From: Myxococcales bacterium
Lineage (GTDB): Bacteria; Myxococcota; UBA727; JABDBI01
Direction of reading: 5' to 3'
Length of the DNA: 64,000 nt
NCBI GenBank assembly: GCA_023898405.1
Contig: CP060221.1
Location: 1,317,501 to 1,381,500, forward strand
Positions 55,403 to 62,878 of the stretch are shown here, piece by piece. The notes beneath the pieces are model-generated. The model was given only the letters and a program-made list of their open reading frames with translations, made no database searches and had not been told where the DNA came from. The position numbers and the translations under genes were made by a program. The first letter of the stretch is position 1. Every line of letters starts with the position of its first letter.

Positions 55403-56281
55403 TTATTTTTTGTAAAAATCATGATCAAGGCTATCTTTGGTAGCACCAAGGTCGAAGAGCGCTACTTCTCTTTTGCCTTTTTCACCTAAGCGTATGGGCA
55501 TAACGGCGGCTCCAATACCTGCAGAGACATACACAGCGCCATGAGGATGAGCTTGATCTAGGTGCCCATAAAAACCGTGAATATAACGATGGCCTACTAC
55601 TTTTTTTAAAATAAGTTCATGAATTCCTGCTACAGTTATTTGTCCTGCGTGCGTATGTCCTGAAAGAACTAAGGGAACATGATGAGGCCATAAAAGATCT
55701 GCTTGTTCGGCAATGTGGCTCAAACCTAAGGTTGCAATATTTTTTTTCATCCCAAAAACGGCTTTTTTAATGTCTGCATGTTTGGTGTAGGCATCATCTA
55801 GTCCGACAATCTGAAGTCTATCTGTACCGATGTTGATAATAGTGTTGGCGTTGTCCAATACCTCTACGCCACTTTTTTTCAGAGCTTTTCTTACAGCCTG
55901 CGCATTGGTCCAATGATCGTGATTTCCCAAAACAGCAAAACAAGGTTTATTAATTTTTCCAATTATTTCACTAAGGTCATCAAGATAAAGTTCACTGTGA
56001 CAAACAAAATCACCGGTGAGTACCACAATGTCTGGATTTTTTTTTAAAGCTAAGTCGATAGCTTCTCTTTGCACTTTATGAGGTGTAACGCGTCCTATAT
56101 GTTGATCGCTTAAGTGGGCCACCCGTATAGGTGTGCTAAGCTGCTCTTGATAAATTTCATGGCCAGCAAAATATCTTAAGCGCATATGAGAAAACCACTG
56201 ACTTGCTTCATTAAAATTTCTTCTGTGATTATTTAAATGTTTGAGCATTCGTTGGTGCCAGTGCTGACCTAAATTTTTCAT
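55403..56281 (-). CDS. metallophosphoesterase (YkuE-like)
   Basis: The 292-residue protein is a calcineurin-like phosphoesterase. The five metal motifs are present: AHLSDQHIG (Asp and His), LTGDFVCH (Asp), VLGNHDHW (Asn-His-Asp), a central His (LGLSHIAEQ) and SGHTHAGQ (His-x-His). The order and the SGHTHAGQI motif match YkuE/LpxG-type enzymes, some of which cleave UDP-diacylglucosamine. There is no clear signal peptide here, only a basic N-terminus that may bind the membrane. The substrate is unknown. Confidence 0.85.
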   Translation of the reverse strand: MKNLGQHWHQRMLKHLNNHRRNFNEASQWFSHMRLRYFAGHEIYQEQLSTPIRVAHLSDQHIGRVTPHKVQREAIDLALKKNPDIVVLTGDFVCHSELYLDDLSEIIGKINKPCFAVLGNHDHWTNAQAVRKALKKSGVEVLDNANTIINIGTDRLQIVGLDDAYTKHADIKKAVFGMKKNIATLGLSHIAEQADLLWPHHVPLVLSGHTHAGQITVAGIHELILKKVVGHRYIHGFYGHLDQAHPHGAVYVSAGIGAAVMPIRLGEKGKREVALFDLGATKDSLDHDFYKK

Positions 56282-56414
56282 TTTTCACCTCAACAGGGGG
56301 ATGTCTTCTCTGATTCTTGAGACTATTGTACACATAGGATGGATGTTGGATATCTGAATAATAGATTGCTAAAGTGGTGGTGTAGGCTAACGATGCCGCT
56401 ACGTGGAGAATTCA

Positions 56415-56978
56415 ATGCAAACATCAGTTACTTTTCGCCATATGACCGCAAGTGATGCTCTCAAAGACCATGGCATAGATAAGATAAGTCGTCTTGCAAA
56501 GTGGTTGGGAGATAATGCAGATGCTCATATTGTATTAAGTACGGAGCGTTATTTATTCAAAGCAGAAGTGAATATTAATGCTCACGGTTTGATTATCTGC
56601 AGTAAAGAAGTATCGAGCGATATGTATAATTCAATTGATCGTGCGGTAGAAAAAATTGAAAAGCAGGTAAAGCGCTACCGAGAAAGGCTTAGCAAGGACC
56701 GCCCAAAGAATGGTTCAAAACTTAAAATGCAATTTAAACTGCTTGAAGCAAGTGGTGAGCTTGATCAAGAAGCCCCTTCTGATATTCCACCAACCATTGT
56801 GGAAACGAAAGAGTTTCAAGCGCGACCAATGATGCTCGATGAAGCAGTAATGCAAATGGATTTGCTGCACAATGATATTTTAGTTTTTCTAAACGCTAAA
56901 ACAGACCATATTAATGTGTTGTACCGCAAGAAAGGCAATAAGTATGGGCTCATTGAAACGAGTAACAATGGCGATTAG
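56415..56978 (+). CDS. hpf: ribosome hibernation promoting factor, long form
   Basis: HPF binds the 30S decoding site and, in its long form, makes inactive 100S ribosome dimers. The 187-residue protein has an N-terminal S30AE domain (SVTFRHMTASDALKDHGIDKI, DMYNSIDRAVEKIEKQVKRYRER) and a C-terminal dimerisation domain (about 130-185; FQARPMMLDEAVMQMDLLHNDILVF, INVLYRKKGNKYGLIE). I start at ATG 56415 with GGAG 6 bases upstream. It is 3 bp upstream of rapZ, a remnant of the rpoN-hpf-ptsN-rapZ order; rpoN and ptsN are missing. Confidence 0.93.
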   Translation: MQTSVTFRHMTASDALKDHGIDKISRLAKWLGDNADAHIVLSTERYLFKAEVNINAHGLIICSKEVSSDMYNSIDRAVEKIEKQVKRYRERLSKDRPKNGSKLKMQFKLLEASGELDQEAPSDIPPTIVETKEFQARPMMLDEAVMQMDLLHNDILVFLNAKTDHINVLYRKKGNKYGLIETSNNGD

Positions 56979-56981
56979 CAC

Positions 56982-57839
56982 ATGAGTCGCTTGATTATTA
57001 TTTCGGGGCGCTCGGGGGCTGGCAAAACGACAGCTGCTCATGCTTTCGAAGATTTAGGGTATTTTGTGGTGGACAATCTGCCACCGCAACTGCTCGATGA
57101 CCTTTTGTTATTGGTCAAAAATTCTCAAGAAAGAATGAAGAAAATTGCTATTATCGCTGATGTAAGAGAAATCGAATTTCTGCGGACGCTTCCCGAAAAA
57201 TGGCAGTCTATCAATCAAAATGATTATGATAAGTTATTAATTTTTCTCGATGCTTCAGATGAAAAAATTATCCATCGCTATCAAGAAACTAAAAGACGCC
57301 ACCCTCTTAATAACGGCATAGGAGTAAGAGCTGCTCTCGATAGAGAAAATAAACTTTTACTGCCGATCAAAAAATTAGCAAACAAAATTATTTTTACAGA
57401 CAATCTCACTGCTCATGCATTGAGAAGTTTTTTACAAACTGAGTTCAGCGAAGAAACTAGTTATCTTAATCTTACTTTAATGAGTTTTGGTTTTAAGTAT
57501 GGTGTTCCCAATGAGCTTGATCTTTGTTTTGATGTAAGATTTTTACATAATCCCTTTTATCAAGCACAACTGCGCTCTAAATCTGGACTGGAAAAAGAAG
57601 TTTTTGATTATGTTTTTAATTTTGATGAAGCCAAATCGTTTCTACAGAAATTAACTGATATGATTGATTTTCTTTATCCTCTCTATCATAAGGAAGGAAA
57701 AGCAAATCTCACAATTGCGGTTGGTTGTACAGGTGGACGCCATCGCTCGGTTTCCATAATCGAGGCATTGTATGAGCAGATGAAAGATAAAATTGATTCC
57801 ATACGGGTTGAACATCGCGATCTTGACCGCCACACTTAG
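56982..57839 (+). CDS. rapZ: RNase adapter / nucleotide-binding protein RapZ
   Basis: RapZ proteins bind nucleotides; in enterobacteria RapZ brings RNase E to the GlmZ RNA and senses glucosamine-6-phosphate. The 285-residue protein has the P-loop GRSGAGKT (residues 9-16), the VVDNLPP motif, a Walker B-like IIADVRE strand, and the C-terminal VGCTGGRHRSVSIIEALYEQ. The length is typical. It is translationally close to hpf (3-bp gap). In this group the role is likely different, since GlmZ is enterobacterial. Confidence 0.94.
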   Translation: MSRLIIISGRSGAGKTTAAHAFEDLGYFVVDNLPPQLLDDLLLLVKNSQERMKKIAIIADVREIEFLRTLPEKWQSINQNDYDKLLIFLDASDEKIIHRYQETKRRHPLNNGIGVRAALDRENKLLLPIKKLANKIIFTDNLTAHALRSFLQTEFSEETSYLNLTLMSFGFKYGVPNELDLCFDVRFLHNPFYQAQLRSKSGLEKEVFDYVFNFDEAKSFLQKLTDMIDFLYPLYHKEGKANLTIAVGCTGGRHRSVSIIEALYEQMKDKIDSIRVEHRDLDRHT

Positions 57840-57869
57840 AGCAAAAAGAATCTTAAAAGTGGATTTAAT

Positions 57870-58709
57870 ATGCGAACATCAGCCGGTGAACTTTACGAAA
57901 TAGCTCAGAGATTGCGCATTGATATTCTCAAAATGATTAGCAAGGCAGGCAATGGCCACCCAGGAGGATCGCTCAGCGCGCTTGATATAATTCTTGAGCT
58001 TTATATGAATGAAATGCATCACGATGCAAAAAATCCTAAAGATCCTAGTCGTGATCGTTTTGTTTTATCAAAAGGTCATGGGGTCCCTGCGCTCTATGCC
58101 GTGTTGTCTCATTGTGGATATTTTTCACATGACAAACTTTTTCATCTGAGGGAATTAGGCTCACCTTTACAGGGCCACCCAGCAAATCGTCTGCTCGATT
58201 GTATTGAAGCCTCAACGGGATCATTGGGACAAGGCTTATCTGTAGCGCTCGGTATGGCTTTGGCTGCTCGAGTGGAGCAAGAAAAAGATCATTATCGTGT
58301 CTATGCTCTCTTGGGAGATGGTGAACTGCAAGAGGGACAAGTTTGGGAAGCACTCATGTGCGCATCCCATTACAAAGTGAGTAATCTTACCGCCATAGTT
58401 GACCGCAATCAGGGACAGATCGATGGTCTTGTAAACAATGTCATGAATATTGAACCATTAGCAGAGCGTTTTAGAAGTTTTGGCTGGCATGTACTCACTA
58501 TTGATGGACATGACTATTCACAAATTCATCAAGCAATTAAAGATGCCCATCGAGAGCGTGAGCATCCCACTATGATCATTGCCAATACCATAAAGGGAAA
58601 AGGGGTTTCTTTTTTGGAGGCTGACACCGTTGCTTGGCATGGCAAAGCTTTATCTAAAGAAGAACTTGAAAAAGCCATCAACGAATTAGGAGCTTCAACA
58701 TGCAAATAA
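57870..58709 (+). CDS. transketolase, N-terminal subunit
   Basis: This is the thiamine-diphosphate and metal-binding half of a split transketolase of the pentose phosphate pathway. The 279-residue protein has KAGNGHPGGSLSALDI, SKGHGVPALYAVL, the TPP motif GDGELQEGQVWEALMCA...DRNQ (Gly-Asp-Gly to Asn), and NTIKGKGVSFLE. It is 30 bp after rapZ, and its end overlaps the start of the C-terminal subunit by 10 bases, so the two halves are made together. Confidence 0.93.
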   Translation: MRTSAGELYEIAQRLRIDILKMISKAGNGHPGGSLSALDIILELYMNEMHHDAKNPKDPSRDRFVLSKGHGVPALYAVLSHCGYFSHDKLFHLRELGSPLQGHPANRLLDCIEASTGSLGQGLSVALGMALAARVEQEKDHYRVYALLGDGELQEGQVWEALMCASHYKVSNLTAIVDRNQGQIDGLVNNVMNIEPLAERFRSFGWHVLTIDGHDYSQIHQAIKDAHREREHPTMIIANTIKGKGVSFLEADTVAWHGKALSKEELEKAINELGASTCK

Positions 58710-59638
58710 AAGTGGCTAGTAGAAAAGCATTTGGCGATAGTCTTGTGAAACTTGGTGAAAACCCAAAAATTGTAGCGCTGGATGCTGATCTTTCCAAGAG
58801 CACCAACAGTTTTGCTTTTAGTCAAAAATACCCAAAGCGATTTTTTCAAATGGGTATCGCTGAAGCTAACATGATCGGCGTTGCATCAGGATTAGCATTA
58901 AGTGGATATATTCCCTTTGCTTGCTCCTTTGCCTGTTTTATTACAGGGAGATTTGATCAGATTAAAATGAGTGTGGCCTACTCTGGAGCTGCTGTAAGAA
59001 TAGTTGGGACCCACGCCGGAGTTGGCATTGGAGAAGATGGCTATTCACAGCAAGGGCTCGAGGATATTGCTTTGATGCGCTCATTGCCGAGCATGGAAGT
59101 CTTTCAACCAGCTGATGATGTAGAAACTGCATCCATTATGGATTATTTGATCGTTTCAAAAAATCCCGCATATTTGCGATTGACTCGCCAAGATTTGGTA
59201 CGTGTTCATGATGATACTTACCAATTTGTAGCAGGTAAATTCCCACTTTTAAAAAACGGCAAAGATATCAGTGTATTTGCAACAGGCGGTACAGTTTTTA
59301 ATGCTCTAAGTGCTGCGCAAGAACTCAAAGCTCAGGGAATCGATGTGGCGGTTTACAATGCAAGCTCACTTAAACCGGTAGATGAAGAGAACATTGCCTG
59401 TGCAGTTAAACATTCGAAACTTTTAGTGACTATCGAGGATCATAGCATTATAGGAGGTTTGGGAGGAGCCATTGCTGAGGCAGCGACAGCCCATGGTTTG
59501 GTGCCATCACTGCTAAGGATTGGTATTGATGATGAATTTGGTGAGTCTGGAACTCCAGAGAGTCTCTACGAAAAACACGCTTTATCAAAGGATAAAATTG
59601 CTCAAAGAATTTTGCTTGAGTGGCGCCGTTTACGATAA
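58700..59638 (+). CDS. transketolase, C-terminal subunit
   Basis: The 312-residue protein is the pyrimidine-binding and C-terminal half of the same enzyme. It has DADLSKSTNSFAFSQKYPKRFFQMGIAEANMIG with the catalytic Glu (shown here as its central motif GIAEANM), the HAGVGIGEDGYSQQG loop, and the C-terminal domain with SSLKPVDEENIA and TIEDHSIIGGLGGAIAE. GGAG lies 7 bases before the ATG, inside the previous gene. Deoxyxylulose synthase-like reading is unlikely because two separate subunits are typical for this transketolase type. Confidence 0.93.
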   Translation: MQIKVASRKAFGDSLVKLGENPKIVALDADLSKSTNSFAFSQKYPKRFFQMGIAEANMIGVASGLALSGYIPFACSFACFITGRFDQIKMSVAYSGAAVRIVGTHAGVGIGEDGYSQQGLEDIALMRSLPSMEVFQPADDVETASIMDYLIVSKNPAYLRLTRQDLVRVHDDTYQFVAGKFPLLKNGKDISVFATGGTVFNALSAAQELKAQGIDVAVYNASSLKPVDEENIACAVKHSKLLVTIEDHSIIGGLGGAIAEAATAHGLVPSLLRIGIDDEFGESGTPESLYEKHALSKDKIAQRILLEWRRLR

Positions 59639-59870
59639 AAAATAGATTTGTTCAAAATTGAGATTGGTGATCTTTTTTGGTGAGTTTATTGCCATGAGGA
59701 TCGCATTTTTTTTAGGTTTTTTCTGGTTTAATTGGCTGGATTATTTGAGTAATATTTTTTGGGCCAGATCCTCTCGTGAATAATTGCGGCTGATCGTTAT
59801 ATCTATGCATGGGGCGGTTTTAGCAATGCCATCAAACCAACCCATTATTGAATGCAAAATGGAGAATATT

Positions 59871-60656
59871 ATGACAGGTAAGATTATTTCACTTTTTGGA
59901 GCTTTAGCTCTGATGGTGAGTTTTGGTGTTCGAGCAGAGAATAATTTGAGCCCAAGCGAAAATGCATTGATAAATGACGTTACAGCAATGACGCTATCCA
60001 ATCTGGATGAGCAGGGGCTGAGCCTGAGTGGTTCTAATACCGACCAGTTTCTGTTAGATTCGGTGACAAAGCTGCTAGGTTTGAGCAAAGGTAAAGAAGA
60101 AGCTAGAGCACAAGGCATGGAGATGAAGGATGCGTCAGGGGATAGGCCAAAGGCAAGGGTTTCATTTGGTCCTGCCGATATGGGTATAGCACCAGCAGCT
60201 AATTCTATGGATGATGAAATCAATCTTGATACTGCCCAAGGACAGTACTTTCTTCTTGATACCATCAAGAATGTTGTAAGCTCGATCTTCGGTGGCGGCT
60301 CAAAGAGCACATCTGAACAACCAGCAGCCAATTTTATGGATGATCAGTTAAGCCTGAGCGATGCAAATGCTCACTATGGTGCTATCAGCGATGCCGCTAA
60401 AAACTTAGTTGGTGCTATCAAGGATAAAGTTGCCAGTGGAGCAGAAAAATTTGCTGGGCTTTTGCGCGGTAACAAGGGAGAAGAGGAATCCATGGAAAAT
60501 AGCTTGGATCTTAATGATACAAGCGTAGAGTATGGTGCAGTGACCGATGCTCTTAAAGGATTGGTTGGAGCTATTGCAGGGAAAGTTGCCAGTGGAGCAG
60601 AGAAAATTAAGAACCTTGTTACCAGTGGTAGTGAATCCGAAGAGCTCGTCGAATAA
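59871..60656 (+). CDS. exported helical-repeat protein, unknown
   Basis: The 261-residue protein has a Sec signal (about 1-22, cut after VRA). The mature part holds four degenerate repeats (about 44-72, 110-142, 153-199 and 207-250). Each repeat has a short S/F-M-D/E-D/N-x-x-L-x-L strand-like lead followed by an amphipathic helix. The last two share the motif GAI-x-x-KVASGAEK, with almost identical DNA. ATG 59871 has GGAG 6 bases upstream, so the 29-residue upstream extension is rejected. Its regular helices resemble lipid- or surface-binding proteins. It is convergent with the type III export genes. No family is recognised. Confidence 0.75.
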   Translation: MTGKIISLFGALALMVSFGVRAENNLSPSENALINDVTAMTLSNLDEQGLSLSGSNTDQFLLDSVTKLLGLSKGKEEARAQGMEMKDASGDRPKARVSFGPADMGIAPAANSMDDEINLDTAQGQYFLLDTIKNVVSSIFGGGSKSTSEQPAANFMDDQLSLSDANAHYGAISDAAKNLVGAIKDKVASGAEKFAGLLRGNKGEEESMENSLDLNDTSVEYGAVTDALKGLVGAIAGKVASGAEKIKNLVTSGSESEELVE

Positions 60657-60726
60657 TAGAAAATTTTTCTATTGAGATAGATGTTCTATCAGATAGAAAG
60701 GTGCCTTCTAAAAAAGTAAGGCAGAC

Positions 60727-60764
60727 AAAAAAGCCCTTTGCATTAAAGCCGAGGGCTTTTTTTT
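60727..60764. terminator. bidirectional rho-independent terminator
   Basis: A 9-bp stem (AAAAGCCCT with AGGGCTTTT, 14-base loop) has a T run on both strands. It serves the repeat protein gene on one side and the export operon on the other; the T run on the plus strand touches the sctT stop codon. Confidence 0.85.
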
Positions 60765-61572
60765 ATGGGAATGAGAAAAGGCCTTCGCTAAAGATTTTAA
60801 AGAGCTGATAATGCTGTAAAAAATCATCCAATAGAAATGTTAAACAAAGAAATAGCATTATAAGTCCTGATACAATTTTAGCAGGGAGCGATAAAAAGTA
60901 TGCATTGATCTGTGGGGCCACGCGATTCATAAGGCCAAAGGCGCAATCGATCAAAAAGCAAATAATTATCACTGGTAAAGCAAGTTTAGTGGCAAAAACA
61001 AAAAGCGAGCTCAATAACTTGAGTGATAAGGCTAAAATATATTCGTAGCTTACATTGATATTAAGGCTTGTGACCTGGAACTCTTCAAAACTTTTATAGG
61101 CTGTCAATATAATGCTTCGGTGAAGTCCAAGCACCACAAAGAGCGCCAAAGATAATTGAAAAAACATGGTTCCCATAGGTGATGAATGCACACGTAATTC
61201 AGGGACGAGCATTTTTGCCATACTTGCTGCTCGAGCATTATCGATAAACTGGCCAGCCATTTCATAGGCAAAAAATATCAGGCTAATAAAAAAACCTAAG
61301 ATAAATCCTATTAACCCTTCTTTTATAAATAAGGCAGAGATAAAAATTATGTTTTTTTCGAACACAAGGTTTTCATTATAGATAGTCAAAAAACTTAGGG
61401 TACTCATGGAGAAAGCGAGACCAATACGAACAATTGCAGGTAATAGAGCTGCTCCAAAAATAGGAGTAATCAAGCTTAAGGAAAGCCAGCGTGTGAATAT
61501 AAGTAAAAAAATAAGCAGATAGTGATGAAGTTTTGGATCATCAAGAAAATGAGAAAAATGATCTACATTCAT
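60763..61572 (-). CDS. sctT: type III secretion export apparatus protein SctT (FliR-like)
   Basis: SctT is one of the small membrane proteins forming the helical export gate. The 269-residue protein has about six hydrophobic segments and the family core GQFIDNARAASMAKMLVPE followed by VHSSPMGTMFFQLSLALFVVLG, which is closer to injectisome SctT than to FliR. The ATG at 61572 overlaps the sctS stop (ATGA), so I use it rather than a longer frame. It is last in the operon before a terminator; a SctU/FlhB gene is not next to it. Confidence 0.88.
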   Translation of the reverse strand: MNVDHFSHFLDDPKLHHYLLIFLLIFTRWLSLSLITPIFGAALLPAIVRIGLAFSMSTLSFLTIYNENLVFEKNIIFISALFIKEGLIGFILGFFISLIFFAYEMAGQFIDNARAASMAKMLVPELRVHSSPMGTMFFQLSLALFVVLGLHRSIILTAYKSFEEFQVTSLNINVSYEYILALSLKLLSSLFVFATKLALPVIIICFLIDCAFGLMNRVAPQINAYFLSLPAKIVSGLIMLFLCLTFLLDDFLQHYQLFKIFSEGLFSFP

Positions 61573-61829
61573 GGAAGCAACGTAAAATTTAGAAAGCACG
61601 ATCTGCTAAACTCAAGAATCATCTTTCCTAAAGGCGCTGCAAAAGCGATGAGGGCCAGGTATACAGCGATCATCTTTGGGGCAAAACTTAAGGTTTGCTC
61701 TTGAATTTGGGTTGTAGCACTAAAAAGAGCTACCAAAATTCCAACGATAAGGCTTGCCGCTATGGCCGGCATCGACGCGATGATAATGACAAATATTGCT
61801 TCTTTGCTAAGTGCAATTAGCTGTTCCAT
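61569..61829 (-). CDS. sctS: type III secretion export apparatus protein SctS (FliQ-like)
   Basis: The 86-residue protein has two hydrophobic helices and the conserved core LVALFSATTQIQEQTLSFAPK of the SctS/FliQ family, which wraps the export gate. It starts one base after the sctR stop and ends with a 4-base overlap with sctT, so translation is coupled on both sides. Length and motif are typical. Confidence 0.92.
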   Translation of the reverse strand: MEQLIALSKEAIFVIIIASMPAIAASLIVGILVALFSATTQIQEQTLSFAPKMIAVYLALIAFAAPLGKMILEFSRSCFLNFTLLP

Positions 61830-61830
61830 T

Positions 61831-62610
61831 TTAGACCTTCAACAATCCTTGAGCGAGGAGATGCCAACCATCAACCAAAACAAACAAAAGAATTTTAAAC
61901 GGCAAACTTATAGTGGTGGGAGAAAGCATCTGCATTCCTAAAGCCATAAGCAGATTTGCTATGGTCATGTCAACTACCAAAAAGGGCAGATAAACCAAAA
62001 AACCGATTTGAAACGCGTGGCTCAACTCACTGATCAAATATGCTGGTGCTAAAATAATAAAATCGCTTTCATTCACTTCGCTGTGAACATCGTTTTTTTT
62101 CAAGATAGATAAAAATAATTCCTTGTCCTTATCTTTTGTTCGTTCATTCATGAATGCTCTAAAGGGCTCTTTGGCTGTTTCTATCAATAATTCAAGAGAT
62201 TCTTTTTGAGGCTTTTGGAAAAAATTTTTTGCTTCAAGCTCCTGGTAGATACTGCTCAACACAGGATACATAGAAAAAATTGTTAAAATCATACTAAGGC
62301 TGACGATCACGATGTTGGGCGGAGCTTGCGCAGTTCCTAAAGCCTGTCTGGTAATGGATAAAACGACAATAATTTTAGCAAAGCTTGTCACCATGATGGC
62401 GATAAATGGAAGTAAGCTTATGCCGATAAGAAAAAATAATAAATAAAATGGATCGCTCAAAAATCCTGTATCGGATCCAATATATTTTTCGTGAGCCCAC
62501 AGAGGGAATACGAGCACGCAAAGAGCAGAAACGATAAAAAAATTCGTTGCAGATAAATAGGGAGTGGAAAATTTTTTACGTAGCATAGCCTGCTTAAACG
62601 TCTGAATCAC
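61831..62610 (-). CDS. sctR: type III secretion export apparatus protein SctR (FliP-like)
   Basis: SctR/FliP forms the five-fold core of the export gate. The 259-residue protein has TSFAKIIVVLSITRQALGT, the PPNIVIVSLSMILT helix, ISELSHAFQIGFLVYLPF and the closing SPTTISLPFKILLFVLVDGW. It also has a signal-like N-terminal segment (FFIVSALCVLVFPLWA), a FliP feature, while the SPTTISLPFK core leans to SctR. The start is GTG 62610, which overlaps the fliO-like gene by 17 bases; ATG 62586 is an alternative. Whether it belongs to an injectisome or a flagellum cannot be settled from this gene alone. Confidence 0.88.
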   Translation of the reverse strand: MIQTFKQAMLRKKFSTPYLSATNFFIVSALCVLVFPLWAHEKYIGSDTGFLSDPFYLLFFLIGISLLPFIAIMVTSFAKIIVVLSITRQALGTAQAPPNIVIVSLSMILTIFSMYPVLSSIYQELEAKNFFQKPQKESLELLIETAKEPFRAFMNERTKDKDKELFLSILKKNDVHSEVNESDFIILAPAYLISELSHAFQIGFLVYLPFLVVDMTIANLLMALGMQMLSPTTISLPFKILLFVLVDGWHLLAQGLLKV

Positions 62611-62878
62611 TCAGCTTTATTCGGGTATTTTTTATTTGTTCAAGAGCTAATGCTGTGCCGTTTGATGCGAGCAAAAATTTCCTGCCTTCAATTTCCACTA
62701 AACTAAGCGCAGTTTTTTGATCAATACGACGATATGAAATTATTTTAATAGAATTAGGAGGGCTTCCATGTGATGATAAAAATCGTCTTTTAATGAGAAT
62801 GACTATCAAGTAGATGGCAGCCAAAAAGGTACTTATGCCGATCAAAATTTTAATCAATAAAAACGATTCCACAATCAC
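62594..62878 (-). CDS. FliO-like small membrane protein
   Basis: The 94-residue protein has one N-terminal hydrophobic segment (about 8-27) and a small strand-rich domain with KIISYRRIDQKTALSLVEIEGRKFLLA, the pattern of FliO, which helps assemble FliP in flagella. Injectisomes normally lack FliO. It is placed exactly where fliO stands in flagellar operons, directly before fliP. The start GTG 62878 overlaps the upstream stop (GTGA). The identification rests on size, layout and position. Confidence 0.6.
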   Translation of the reverse strand: MIVESFLLIKILIGISTFLAAIYLIVILIKRRFLSSHGSPPNSIKIISYRRIDQKTALSLVEIEGRKFLLASNGTALALEQIKNTRIKLSDSDV

